DNA of 39,780 nucleotides from the NCBI GenBank assembly GCA_014879635.1, contig JACSRR010000201.1:1-39780 (forward strand), written 5' to 3'. The first letter of the stretch is position 1; every line of letters starts with the position of its first letter. Source of the stretch: Ignavibacteriaceae bacterium. GTDB taxonomy: Bacteria; Bacteroidota; Ignavibacteria; Ignavibacteriales; Ignavibacteriaceae. The translations under genes and the position numbers were made by a program. The notes under the pieces were generated by a model. The model saw only the letters and a list, made by a program, of their open reading frames with translations, made no database searches and was not told the DNA's origin. Positions 1 through 7,105 of this stretch are shown one piece after another.

Positions 1-52
1 GAGATCTACACTCTCTCCGTCGTCGGCAGCGTCAGATGTGTATAAGAGACAG
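1..52. other. Nextera i5-side sequencing adapter (artefact)
   Basis: Not genomic. Bases 1-11 match the end of the Illumina P5 arm, 12-19 (TCTCTCCG) look like an i5 index, 20-33 are the Nextera read-1 overhang (TCGTCGGCAGCGTC), and 34-52 are the Tn5 mosaic end AGATGTGTATAAGAGACAG. The adapter was left on the contig, so genomic sequence starts at 53 and nothing can be said about what lies upstream of the first gene. Confidence 0.98.
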
Positions 53-60
53 GAATAATT

Positions 61-771
61 ATGAGTAACATCCCTTTCTGTAACAATTGTGGTTCAGAAC
101 TTCAAGCCGACCAAATAGATATTGCAAATGATACAGGTCATTGTTTAAAATGCAATACTACTACAAAATTAAGCAGTAATTTTGAAATTTTAGACGAATC
201 TATTCAACCTCTTGAAAAGTTGACTAATCCCCCAACAAAGTCAATTACTTTAGCCAAAACAGGTGAAAATTCTTATGAAATCAGACTCAGTCGTTCAAGA
301 AGCAGGGCTTCCGGTATCGCTTTGCTTGTATTCAGTGCTATTTGGTTTTCTTTTCTATTTTTCCTTGGTGTTTTCACTGATCTTGAATTATTTTTCTCAC
401 TATATATGATTCCTTTTTGGATTGTTGGTACCGGTTTGGTAATGTATGGTATTAACCTTATTACTGAGATCCAAAAAATTGCTATTAATTATGATAGTAT
501 CACAATTTCAAAACAACGGTTAATAAAACCGGTAAACCTTAGTATTAATTTTAAAGATATAATCTCGATAACCATTGAAATTTCAAGATCGGATTCAGTT
601 GACTCTAACGGTGGAACTTCAACAAGTTATCACGAATTTCCTACAATTACATACAAAAACGGTAGAAAAACTTTTTTTGAGACTGCAAAGTTAGGAGAGA
701 AGCATTGGGTAATAGGTTTCTTAAATTCTATTTATTCTAATGCAAAAAAGCTGAACAAAGATATTGTCTGA
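61..771 (+). CDS. Zinc-ribbon membrane protein of unknown function
   Basis: A 236-residue protein that I cannot assign to a named family. The N-terminus is a small zinc ribbon (C7-x2-C10 ... C28-x2-C31). Two hydrophobic segments follow, at about residues 83-105 and 110-133. The cytosolic C-terminal part (about 135-230) is rich in beta strands and resembles the PH-like tails of many small bacterial membrane proteins; that fold guess is weak. The ATG at 61 directly precedes the zinc ribbon, but only 8 genomic bases lie upstream, so the ribosome binding site is lost and a slightly earlier start cannot be excluded. It stands alone; the next gene starts 134 bp downstream. Confidence 0.75.
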   Translation: MSNIPFCNNCGSELQADQIDIANDTGHCLKCNTTTKLSSNFEILDESIQPLEKLTNPPTKSITLAKTGENSYEIRLSRSRSRASGIALLVFSAIWFSFLFFLGVFTDLELFFSLYMIPFWIVGTGLVMYGINLITEIQKIAINYDSITISKQRLIKPVNLSINFKDIISITIEISRSDSVDSNGGTSTSYHEFPTITYKNGRKTFFETAKLGEKHWVIGFLNSIYSNAKKLNKDIV

Positions 772-838
772 AATATCTCTTCCTAATCTTTTATTTTTAA
801 ATGATTTTTATCAATAATACCGGCAATATTTAATATTT

Positions 839-872
839 TTGCTTCAAATTCATTAATAAGTGCTTAACTTCG
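839..872 (+). promoter_or_regulatory. Candidate promoter of the ATP-grasp gene
   Basis: TTG at 839-841, a 23-bp spacer, then TAACTTCG at 865-872. This resembles the Bacteroidota primary-sigma pattern TTG-N17-23-TAnnTTTG with one mismatch in the -7 box. It lies about 35 bp before the ATG at 906. Pattern match only. Confidence 0.3.
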
Positions 873-905
873 TACATTTAATTTTAAAAACTTTCGGAGA
901 AATAA

Positions 906-2117
906 ATGGCTATTGAAAAGCCCGTCACAATTTTAGCAATTTCCAGTTACCACAAAGGTCACGATTTCCTCAAAGAAGCCAAAAGACAAGGTGCAAGAGT
1001 TCTTTTTTTAACTTCTCAATCTCTCCAAGATGCCGAATGGCCTCGCGAAAGCATAGATGAAATCTATTTTATGCCCGATAATAAAAAAGAATGGTACATG
1101 CCTGATGTTATCAAAGCCGTCAGCTTTTTAGCAAGAAAAGAAAAGTTGGATAAAATTGTTGCTCTCGATGATTTTGATGTTGAAAAAGCTGCCTCAATTA
1201 GAGAACATTTAAGAATACCCGGTATGGGCGAGTCACAAGCTCGTTTTTTTAGAGATAAATTAGCTATGAGGATGCGCGCAAAAGATGCAGGGATACCTGT
1301 ACCCGAGTTTATAGGTGTTTTTAACCATGACGACCTGAATAAATTTGCTTCCGTTGTCCCTTTCCCGTTTATGGTTAAACCTAGAATGCAGGCAGGTTCA
1401 ATCGGCATGAAAAAAGTTAACTCCCCAATGGAAATGTGGGATGTTATTAATGCTGCTGCTGAAATGCAATCATTTTATTTAGTCGAAAGATTTATCCCGG
1501 GTATCGTTTGCCATGTTGATACTATTATGTATGAGGGTAAAGTTAAGTTTGTTGTAGCAAGCGAATACGGTCTTCCCCCTCTTGAAGTTGCCCACCAAGG
1601 TAGAGTTTTCACTTCAAGAAATGTTCTAAGAGATACAGAGCTTGAATCTGAATTGTTTACTCTAAACGAAAAAGTTCTCTCGTCGTTAGGTTTGCAAACA
1701 GGAGTATCACACACCGAATTTATCAAAGCAGCTGACGGTAGCCTCTATTTCTTGGAAACTTCGGCAAGGGTTGGAGGAGCACACATTTCGGATTTAGTTG
1801 AAGCGGCAACGGGTGTGAATCTATGGGCTGAATGGGCAAAAATTGAGAGCCTTCCTAAAGGCAAAAAATATTCAGCACCTAAATCAAAGAAAAACTATGC
1901 CGCATTGCTAAATTCACTCGCTAAACAACAATGGCCTGATATGTCTGGTTATAATGCTCCAGAAGTATTTCTGAAAATGAACAGGGAATATCATGTTGGT
2001 TTAATTCTACAATCAAATAAATACGAGAAAATTTCCGAATATTTAGAAACTTACACAAACCGTTTCTACAATGATTTTTTCACATTTGTACCGATGGCAG
2101 ATAAACCGACAAATTAA
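906..2117 (+). CDS. ATP-grasp family ligase, substrate unknown
   Basis: A 403-residue protein with a Rossmann-like pre-ATP-grasp domain (about 1-110) and a central ATP-grasp fold (about 115-310). Visible residues are the nucleotide-binding Lys158 in PFMVKPR, the hinge VERFIPG around Glu194, and the metal-binding acids Glu271 (HTEF) and Glu284 (LETSAR). These enzymes activate a carboxylate as an acyl phosphate and join it to an amine or thiol. The layout resembles carbamoyl-phosphate-synthase-like or amino-acid ligases, but the substrate cannot be read from the sequence. The ATG is preceded by GGAG 8 bases upstream. It is monocistronic, closed by the hairpin at 2135-2169, and has no biosynthetic neighbours to suggest a pathway. 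Confidence 0.85.
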   Translation: MAIEKPVTILAISSYHKGHDFLKEAKRQGARVLFLTSQSLQDAEWPRESIDEIYFMPDNKKEWYMPDVIKAVSFLARKEKLDKIVALDDFDVEKAASIREHLRIPGMGESQARFFRDKLAMRMRAKDAGIPVPEFIGVFNHDDLNKFASVVPFPFMVKPRMQAGSIGMKKVNSPMEMWDVINAAAEMQSFYLVERFIPGIVCHVDTIMYEGKVKFVVASEYGLPPLEVAHQGRVFTSRNVLRDTELESELFTLNEKVLSSLGLQTGVSHTEFIKAADGSLYFLETSARVGGAHISDLVEAATGVNLWAEWAKIESLPKGKKYSAPKSKKNYAALLNSLAKQQWPDMSGYNAPEVFLKMNREYHVGLILQSNKYEKISEYLETYTNRFYNDFFTFVPMADKPTN

Positions 2118-2134
2118 TCTGCATATAACTTTTT

Positions 2135-2169
2135 AAAGGTGGAGTTCTCAAAGAATTTCACCTTTTTTT
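2135..2169 (+). terminator. Rho-independent terminator after the ATP-grasp gene
   Basis: A 14-bp stem (2135-2148 with 2152-2165, two G-U pairs) closes a CAA loop and runs into seven T residues (2163-2169). It sits 17 bp after the stop at 2117. It lies between converging genes, but the T-run is strong only for plus-strand transcripts. Confidence 0.85.
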
Positions 2170-2177
2170 CAGCTAAA

Positions 2178-2954
2178 CTATCCAAATATTGTTGCTGATG
2201 TTCCCCCGTCAACTGTTATTAATTGTCCGGTTATATACGATGCATGATCCATTGCTAAAAATGAAACTAACGACGCAATTTCCTCAGGTTCTCCAACTCT
2301 TTTCATAGGAGTTCTTTCAATAATTCTATCGTACTTTACCTTATTCTCAAAAACTGATTCAGTAAGCGGAGTTCTTATGTACCAGGGAGCAACAGAATTA
2401 ACTCTTATGTTAAATTGTGCCCAATCATTTGACAATGACCTCGTTAATTGATTTATTGCGCTTTTTGCACTTGCATAAGGGAAACCGGAACCGACATCAA
2501 ACTGCGACCCGATTGAACTTATATTTATTATACTTGCTTTGCCCGAGTTTTTGAGCAACGGCAGTAATAATCTACAAAGTGAAAGCGGAGAAAAATAGAG
2601 CAAGTCAAACAAATATTTGATTTCTTCATCTGTGTATTCTTCATTTGGCTTTCTGATGTTTGTGCCGGCATTGTTGACAATAATATCAATTTTTGAGTAT
2701 TTCGAATTTATCTCATTTGCAAATTTTTTGGTTTGTTCAATATCTGACAAATCTACTTTATATAGTTCAAGAACCGGACTGTTCGCAATTTTACTCATTA
2801 AATCATTTTCTAAATTTGTTAGATCTTCTTGATTTCTTGCACAGAGTATTAGTTTAGCCCCTAAAGTAGCAAATTGAACAGCAATTTCACGCCCTATTCC
2901 TTTTGAAGCACCAGTGATTAAAGCTGTTTTTCCTAATAAATTCCATTGTTTCAT
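2178..2954 (-). CDS. SDR family NAD(P)-dependent oxidoreductase
   Basis: A 258-residue classical short-chain dehydrogenase. The cofactor loop TGASKGIG is at residues 14-21, NNAG at 94-97, the catalytic Ser near 147, and the YxxxK pair is Tyr160/Lys164. An Arg at 40 after the second strand suggests a preference for NADPH, as in tropinone-reductase-like and gluconate 5-dehydrogenase-like members. The C-terminal ITGQLITVDGG is the usual family ending. The natural substrate cannot be inferred. The ATG at 2954 has AAAGGA upstream. The gene lies just after the terminator of the lipoprotein gene, so it probably has its own promoter. Confidence 0.9.
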   Translation of the reverse strand: MKQWNLLGKTALITGASKGIGREIAVQFATLGAKLILCARNQEDLTNLENDLMSKIANSPVLELYKVDLSDIEQTKKFANEINSKYSKIDIIVNNAGTNIRKPNEEYTDEEIKYLFDLLYFSPLSLCRLLLPLLKNSGKASIINISSIGSQFDVGSGFPYASAKSAINQLTRSLSNDWAQFNIRVNSVAPWYIRTPLTESVFENKVKYDRIIERTPMKRVGEPEEIASLVSFLAMDHASYITGQLITVDGGTSATIFG

Positions 2955-2967
2955 ATAAATTCCTTTA

Positions 2968-3016
2968 AATAAAAAAACCGGTATCCAAATCTATTGAAAA
3001 ATTTAGATACCGGTTT
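2968..3016 (-). terminator. Terminator after the lipoprotein gene
   Basis: An 11-bp perfect inverted repeat, AAACCGGTATC (2975-2985) with GATACCGGTTT (3006-3016), and a minor inner AAAT/ATTT pairing. On the minus strand it is followed by TTTTTTTATTT (2968-2977). It starts 15 bp after the stop of the gene at 3032-3421. The loop contains TAGATTTG (2986-2993, minus strand), which matches the TAnnTTTG -7 box and could belong to the next gene's promoter. Confidence 0.85.
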
Positions 3017-3031
3017 AAGAAATTAGGAAAA

Positions 3032-3421
3032 CTATTTGGAAGCGGTTATTTTCCAATCGCCATCCTCTTTAACAACAAAAACCTTATCTTTTTTGGAAGT
3101 ACCGTCATTGAAGAGAATTTCGTATCTCAGTTCTAATATGCCATCTTTCTTTTCTTTTTTCCCACCGAACACAATCTCCTTTATACCCCCTTTTTGCTTT
3201 ATCTGCTCAGATTGTTTTTCAATTCCGGCATCAATTTTTTCTTTGCCTAATAGAGTTACAGTTGATTTTGAAATATAATCAATTGCACCCTTGTCATTGT
3301 TTTCAACTTTTTTCATAAAGTCTTTCACCAAATCTTCGGGTGTTGAAGGTTTGCTTCCGCAACCTTGAATAAAAAGAAATAAAATGATTAAAGCTGAAAA
3401 TAGAAAAGCAAATTTTTTCAT
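3032..3421 (-). CDS. DUF4878-like lipoprotein
   Basis: A 129-residue secreted lipoprotein. A basic start (MKK), a hydrophobic stretch and the lipobox IQGC with Cys21 predict lipidation and envelope anchoring. The mature part begins STPEDLVKDFMKKV and ends with an EDGDWKI strand, the layout of DUF4878 and related NTF2-like small lipoproteins in this phylum group. Function is unknown. It is transcribed after the YiiX-like gene with only 13 bp between them, so the two probably form an operon, closed by the hairpin at 2968-3016. Confidence 0.8.
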   Translation of the reverse strand: MKKFAFLFSALIILFLFIQGCGSKPSTPEDLVKDFMKKVENNDKGAIDYISKSTVTLLGKEKIDAGIEKQSEQIKQKGGIKEIVFGGKKEKKDGILELRYEILFNDGTSKKDKVFVVKEDGDWKITASK

Positions 3422-3434
3422 TTTTGTCCTCTGT

Positions 3435-4061
3435 TTATTTTTTGATTATTATTTGAAGGTTTTTGTTTGATGCTATCCTTCCCGGAAGTATTAATTTTTT
3501 ATTGCCTGTGGGAAAAGAAACTTCGTCGAATTCACCGCTTGAAAGATCTATTCCGTATTTGTAGTATGCGTGATAAATCAACTCTGTACAATATACTTTG
3601 GCGGTGTCTTGCAAATTGTAGTCGTTGTCGAATGGAGTTTTTTCCTTAAATAACCGGATAGAGTATTCTGCTGCTTTGTTTGCAACACTGCTATCTTTGA
3701 CCCTAAACACACCAAAATTAGAAGTTCTATCTTGCTTAAGGAAAACTTCTAAACTTTCCTTTTTAACATAATCCCCTTCACCGGGTTCTTCTTCGGGAAC
3801 TGAATGAACTACCGAGATTTTCTCATTTTCAAGAAAAATAATACCCACATGAGAATATTGCGACTCTTTATCTACTGCCAAAACTGCTATACTTATTAGG
3901 CTAATACCCCTTCTAAAAATTAAATCACCATTTTGCAATAATGACACATCAATGCTATCAGCGTAAGAACCGAACTCAAAATATCTCTTTTTGATAGGTT
4001 GAGGCATTATAACCACTAAAATCAGTGCTGAATAAAATATTATTTTAACCGCATTCTGCAT
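3435..4061 (-). CDS. YiiX-like permuted papain-fold hydrolase
   Basis: A 208-residue protein with an N-terminal signal or anchor segment (about residues 5-20) and a circularly permuted NlpC/P60-type domain. The motifs are NGDLIFRRG (44-52), SHVGII with the likely catalytic His71, and VYCTELIYHAY with the likely catalytic Cys158. His comes before Cys, as in the YiiX/YaeF group. Family members act on amide, thioester or lipid substrates in the envelope; the actual substrate is unknown here. The ATG at 4061 is the only reasonable start. It is upstream of, and probably cotranscribed with, the small lipoprotein at 3032-3421. Confidence 0.8.
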   Translation of the reverse strand: MQNAVKIIFYSALILVVIMPQPIKKRYFEFGSYADSIDVSLLQNGDLIFRRGISLISIAVLAVDKESQYSHVGIIFLENEKISVVHSVPEEEPGEGDYVKKESLEVFLKQDRTSNFGVFRVKDSSVANKAAEYSIRLFKEKTPFDNDYNLQDTAKVYCTELIYHAYYKYGIDLSSGEFDEVSFPTGNKKLILPGRIASNKNLQIIIKK

Positions 4062-4193
4062 ATTTACCTGAAAATCAAAATATTGCGACTCTTAGCAAAT
4101 CATTGATTCCCTTTACATATTTAAATTTATTTGCTTCCTTATCATCAAAAAGTATTCCATTTTGTAATCGGAGTGAAGTATGTTAAATGAATT

Positions 4194-4209
4194 TTGGCAC
4201 ACTTTTTGT
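4194..4209 (+). promoter_or_regulatory. Sigma-54-like promoter (-24/-12)
   Basis: TTGGCAC at 4194-4200 is an exact -24 element. TTGT at 4206-4209 differs from the consensus TTGC in one base. The GG of the -24 box (4196-4197) and the GT of the -12 box (4208-4209) are separated by exactly 10 bp, the spacing sigma-54 needs. Transcription would begin near 4220 and run into a region without a convincing gene. I see no paired enhancer sites upstream. Confidence 0.4.
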
Positions 4210-4569
4210 TAATCTACGGCGGTTTTACTTAAATTAATTGATTGAATGCAGGCACTTAGATCTTACTATGTTGTTTAATAGTTTATTTTTGGGAGCGCAT
4301 TTGTTTCCGGGAGCCAACTATTTAGAAATAGCATTTCAGTTAATTTTAAAGTTCAAGTTAGTACCGGTAAGGGTGAGAAAATTAGAAAATCTTTGCGGGG
4401 ACAATTTTCAAGTTAGTAAGATATCTTAATCAATTCAGTTGATTACTTGTTATAAGTGATTTCTCAAAGAAAAAATAATTTGTAAGTCAGAACAGTAGAA
4501 CAACAAGTCAAAAGCCTTAATTATCTCATCATCATCCCTATCAATTGTGAGTTACTAAAAGAAGATTTA

Positions 4570-4602
4570 AAATAAAAAAGTCCGGATAAAAACCCGGACT
4601 TT
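4570..4602 (-). terminator. Terminator after the CBM48 gene
   Basis: A 9-bp stem AAAGTCCGG (4577-4585) with CCGGACTTT (4594-4602) around an 8-base loop. It is followed on the minus strand by a T-rich tract (complement of 4570-4579). It lies 22 bp after the stop of the gene at 4625-4942. Confidence 0.85.
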
Positions 4603-4624
4603 CAAAACTTGCTTTATGAAATGA

Positions 4625-4942
4625 TTATTTCGTTAAATCAAGAACACAATTCTGAACGCTAACAAATGTTGAAGTAACATAACCATCAGCTTCAGCATCA
4701 TTTAACCAGTTTGAACCATCAAGTACATATCTGTACTGGTATGATTTACCTGATTCTAATTCTAACATTGCTGAGAATGAACCGTCTTTCTTTAATTTAC
4801 TCATTTCGCCTTTTGCAGCATCCCAATTATTGAAATCGCCAACAACCGAAGCGGCTTTGTAAGCTTTACCTTCTTCTTTCGGAATTCTGAAGGTTACTTT
4901 ACAAACATTTGAATTTTTTATGTATTGTTTTTTTATAGACAT
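4625..4942 (-). CDS. Stand-alone CBM48 / glycogen-binding-like protein
   Basis: A 105-residue cytosolic protein made almost entirely of one early-set immunoglobulin-like domain. The signature GDFNNWD (35-41), YQYRYVLDG (68-76) and Trp79 match the CBM48/AMPK glycogen-binding family found in isoamylase, branching enzyme and AMPK-beta. No catalytic domain is attached, so it may bind alpha-glucans or act as a small adaptor; the role is unknown. The ATG at 4942 is preceded by AAGGAG. It is monocistronic, with a TATATTTG box about 40 bp upstream and its own terminator, which points to a separately expressed gene. Confidence 0.85.
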   Translation of the reverse strand: MSIKKQYIKNSNVCKVTFRIPKEEGKAYKAASVVGDFNNWDAAKGEMSKLKKDGSFSAMLELESGKSYQYRYVLDGSNWLNDAEADGYVTSTFVSVQNCVLDLTK

Positions 4943-4982
4943 AGAATCTACTCCTTATATATTATAGTTAAAATCTAATGTT

Positions 4983-4990
4983 CAAATATA
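4983..4990 (-). promoter_or_regulatory. Candidate -7 box of the CBM48 gene
   Basis: TATATTTG on the minus strand is an exact match to the Bacteroidota -7 pattern TAnnTTTG, about 40 bp before the ATG at 4942. No convincing TTG lies at the expected -33 distance, so only the -7 box is called. Confidence 0.4.
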
Positions 4991-5011
4991 ATTAATATTT
5001 CACACTTTTAA

Positions 5012-5047
5012 CGGTATTCGTCCCGTTCGGGCGTCTGTACGGGCAAC
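5012..5047. repeat. GC-rich palindromic patch, possible repeat remnant
   Basis: A GC-rich island in AT-rich intergenic DNA. CCCGT (5022-5026) pairs with ACGGG (5039-5043), and CCCG (5022-5025) alternatively pairs with CGGG (5028-5031). It looks like a fragment of a dispersed palindromic repeat (REP or MITE type), but no second copy occurs in this window, so this is only a suspicion. Confidence 0.25.
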
Positions 5048-5134
5048 ATTTAATGTTAAATTAACATTGAAGTATTCTAAATTAAATTGTTTGCTTTGAT
5101 TACTCCCGGCTTTAAGAAAGACATGTTATATTGA

Positions 5135-5164
5135 TTGAACTGCTTTTATAAGATTATATTTTTG
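5135..5164 (+). promoter_or_regulatory. Promoter of the DUF1207-ABC-LolA-like operon
   Basis: TTG (5135-5137), a 19-bp spacer, and TATTTTTG (5157-5164) match the Bacteroidota primary-sigma consensus TTG-N17-23-TAnnTTTG exactly. Transcription would start near 5171 and give a leader of about 140 nt before the ATG at 5315. Confidence 0.5.
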
Positions 5165-5314
5165 TACAATTAAGCTCTTTTTTTTGATATGCGATTTATT
5201 TTTCAACACTTATCGCACAACTCATTATACTGAAAACATTACTAAGATTAAAACTTTTTTATTTATAAATCTATCTGCAAATTATTAACAAGATTTGTAA
5301 CATTTTGGAATTAT

Positions 5315-6181
5315 ATGCTCTACTACCGGCTATTGTTTTTATTGATTCTAATCAGACCCTGTCTAACATTCACTCAAGAGTTAGACCGGAGTTTCGAATT
5401 TTTACCCGGCTCAAACTCTTTCCCTTCACTACAAAGCAGTATTTACGAACCTCGTTTTGGTGTGCTTTATTCTCCTGATGATCAATCATTAGGAGTAAGT
5501 ATCGGTAATTCTTTTGATGCTGCAAAATTTACTTTTTCTGATTCCTCATTTCTTACAATAGGTTTAGACTTTTTTGCTTTTGCAAGAGTTACCGATTATA
5601 AAGAATTTAGGTTGCAAGTCTCGGCGGTAGATGGCTTATTCGGCGGTAACCTCAATTACAGTTTTAAACTTTTCAGTTCCCAAAATCATATAAGATTAAG
5701 ATTTATACATCATTCAGCCCATTTAGTTGACGGAAGTTATGATTCAAGTTCTGATACCTGGATTGACGGCAAAAAACCTGTTCCTTATGCAAGAGATTTT
5801 ATCGATATTACATTTTTGAACCACCGCAAAACATGCAATATTGACTTATTGTCATATTTTACCACCGCCTACTCTGTTTTACTTAGACCGGTAGGGCAAA
5901 AGAAAGTATTTTTTCGCTCGGGATTATCTTTGTATTATAAAACTCCGTTTTTGGATATTAAAAACAAGAAGGCATCTGCTTTTTTTTCTTATGATTTCCT
6001 GTTAAACGGATTAGATTCATACAGAGGGAACAATGAATTACAATTAGGTGTTAGATTTGGTGAAATAGAACATACCGGATTGCTGGTGTTTTTTAGTTAT
6101 TTTAACGGGGCAAATATTTACGGTGCTTACTATAAAGAAAATCTTCAAAAAATAGGTGCCGGTTTTTCAATTGATTTTTAA
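5315..6181 (+). CDS. DUF1207-like outer-membrane protein
   Basis: A 288-residue protein with an N-terminal signal peptide (about 1-20). The body consists of alternating beta strands and ends in a phenylalanine (GAGFSIDF), as outer-membrane beta-barrels do. FLPGS near residue 29, EPRFGVLYS around 45 and the late RGNNELQLGVRFG block recall DUF1207 proteins; I assign this from memory of the family. Function is unknown. It is the first gene of an operon and is followed 9 bp later by an ABC transporter ATPase, which suggests an envelope export or maintenance role. No strong Shine-Dalgarno precedes the ATG. Confidence 0.7.
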   Translation: MLYYRLLFLLILIRPCLTFTQELDRSFEFLPGSNSFPSLQSSIYEPRFGVLYSPDDQSLGVSIGNSFDAAKFTFSDSSFLTIGLDFFAFARVTDYKEFRLQVSAVDGLFGGNLNYSFKLFSSQNHIRLRFIHHSAHLVDGSYDSSSDTWIDGKKPVPYARDFIDITFLNHRKTCNIDLLSYFTTAYSVLLRPVGQKKVFFRSGLSLYYKTPFLDIKNKKASAFFSYDFLLNGLDSYRGNNELQLGVRFGEIEHTGLLVFFSYFNGANIYGAYYKENLQKIGAGFSIDF

Positions 6182-6190
6182 GGATTTAAT

Positions 6191-7105
6191 TTGAGCGAAA
6201 AAGTTATTGAGATTAACAACCTCTCCAAAAAATTCAAAGATATTCTTGCTGTAAATGGTTTAAGTCTGAATGTTTACGAAGGTGATGTTTTTGGGTTTCT
6301 TGGACCAAACGGAGCCGGTAAGAGCACAACTATTAGAATGATGCTTTCGTTGATTTTTCCAACCGCCGGAGATATAAAAATCTTTGGGAAATCTATAAAT
6401 TCTCATAGAATAGAGATTTTCAAAAATATAGGTGCTATAGTTGAAAAGCCTGATTTCTACGGCTATTTGTCTGCTTTTAATAACCTGGAGATTTTAGGGA
6501 AAATCTCACGGATTAACCCCGATAAAAATAAGATTTACGAGATTCTTGAATTAGTTGGTCTAAAAGAAAGAGCTCACAGCAAAGTTAAGACTTTTTCTCA
6601 CGGTATGAAACAGAGACTCGGATTAGCACAGGCACTCATTCACGACCCAAAACTGATCATTTTAGACGAGCCTACCACAGGGTTAGACCCGCAAGGTATG
6701 AAAGAAATTCGTGACTTGATAATCTATTTGAGCAAAGATAAAAACAAAACAATTTTCCTCTCCTCACACATTCTTCATGAAGTTGAATTAATTGCAACAA
6801 GAATGGTTATAATCAACAAAGGTAAAACCATTATAGAAGGTAATGTAAATGCATTACTTGATGCGGCACACCTAAAAGTTCAATTTACTGTCAGTGATCC
6901 TGATAAAGCACTTTCTCTGATTAACGAAAATTCGTATGTTGATAAAATGGATGTTCCTGCAGGTAAAAACTTAATTCTTTTTATGAGTCAGGATAAAATA
7001 GCTTTGTTAAACAGACTTTTTGTCGAAAATGGTATCGAAGTTTCTTCAATTGTTCCTACCCGGTCATTAGAAGAGTATTTTTTAAGTTTGATGGAGAAAA
7101 ATTAA
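6191..7105 (+). CDS. ABC transporter ATP-binding protein
   Basis: A 304-residue nucleotide-binding subunit. Walker A is GPNGAGKST (38-46), the signature region is SHGMKQRLGLAQAL, and Walker B is LIILDEPTTGLDP. An additional C-terminal domain of about 80 residues follows, typical of ATPases paired with ABC-2 (NatA/CcmA-like) permeases. The start is TTG at 6191, supported by AAGGA 6 bases upstream and by the family N-terminus; there is no ATG nearby. Its stop is directly followed by the ATG of the permease (7106), so the two are translationally coupled partners. Confidence 0.93.
   Translation: MSEKVIEINNLSKKFKDILAVNGLSLNVYEGDVFGFLGPNGAGKSTTIRMMLSLIFPTAGDIKIFGKSINSHRIEIFKNIGAIVEKPDFYGYLSAFNNLEILGKISRINPDKNKIYEILELVGLKERAHSKVKTFSHGMKQRLGLAQALIHDPKLIILDEPTTGLDPQGMKEIRDLIIYLSKDKNKTIFLSSHILHEVELIATRMVIINKGKTIIEGNVNALLDAAHLKVQFTVSDPDKALSLINENSYVDKMDVPAGKNLILFMSQDKIALLNRLFVENGIEVSSIVPTRSLEEYFLSLMEKN

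Larger units (their letters stand above)
4062..4624. other. 563-bp gene-free intergenic region
   Basis: Lies between the divergent-side start of the YiiX-like gene and the end of the CBM48 gene. It holds a sigma-54-like promoter pointing right (4194-4209), a 7-bp hairpin TAATCAA/TTGATTA (4427-4445) without a T-run, and the minus-strand terminator at 4570-4602. The only reading frame above 60 codons (4238-4429) starts with TTG, has no ribosome binding site and resembles nothing I know, so I do not call it. Confidence 0.6.
4943..5314. other. 372-bp divergent intergenic region
   Basis: Separates the CBM48 gene (minus) from the DUF1207-ABC operon (plus). It contains a minus-strand TATATTTG box (4983-4990), a GC-rich patch with overlapping short inverted repeats (5012-5047), the plus-strand promoter at 5135-5164, and a TGCGAT/ATCGCA inverted repeat (5190-5195, 5212-5217) in the leader. 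I see no gene in it. Confidence 0.6.

Noticed and set aside
4238-4429. 63-codon plus-strand reading frame downstream of the sigma-54-like promoter
   Set aside because: TTG start, no ribosome binding site, and no recognisable sequence features. Possible only as a small unknown peptide, so not annotated as a gene.
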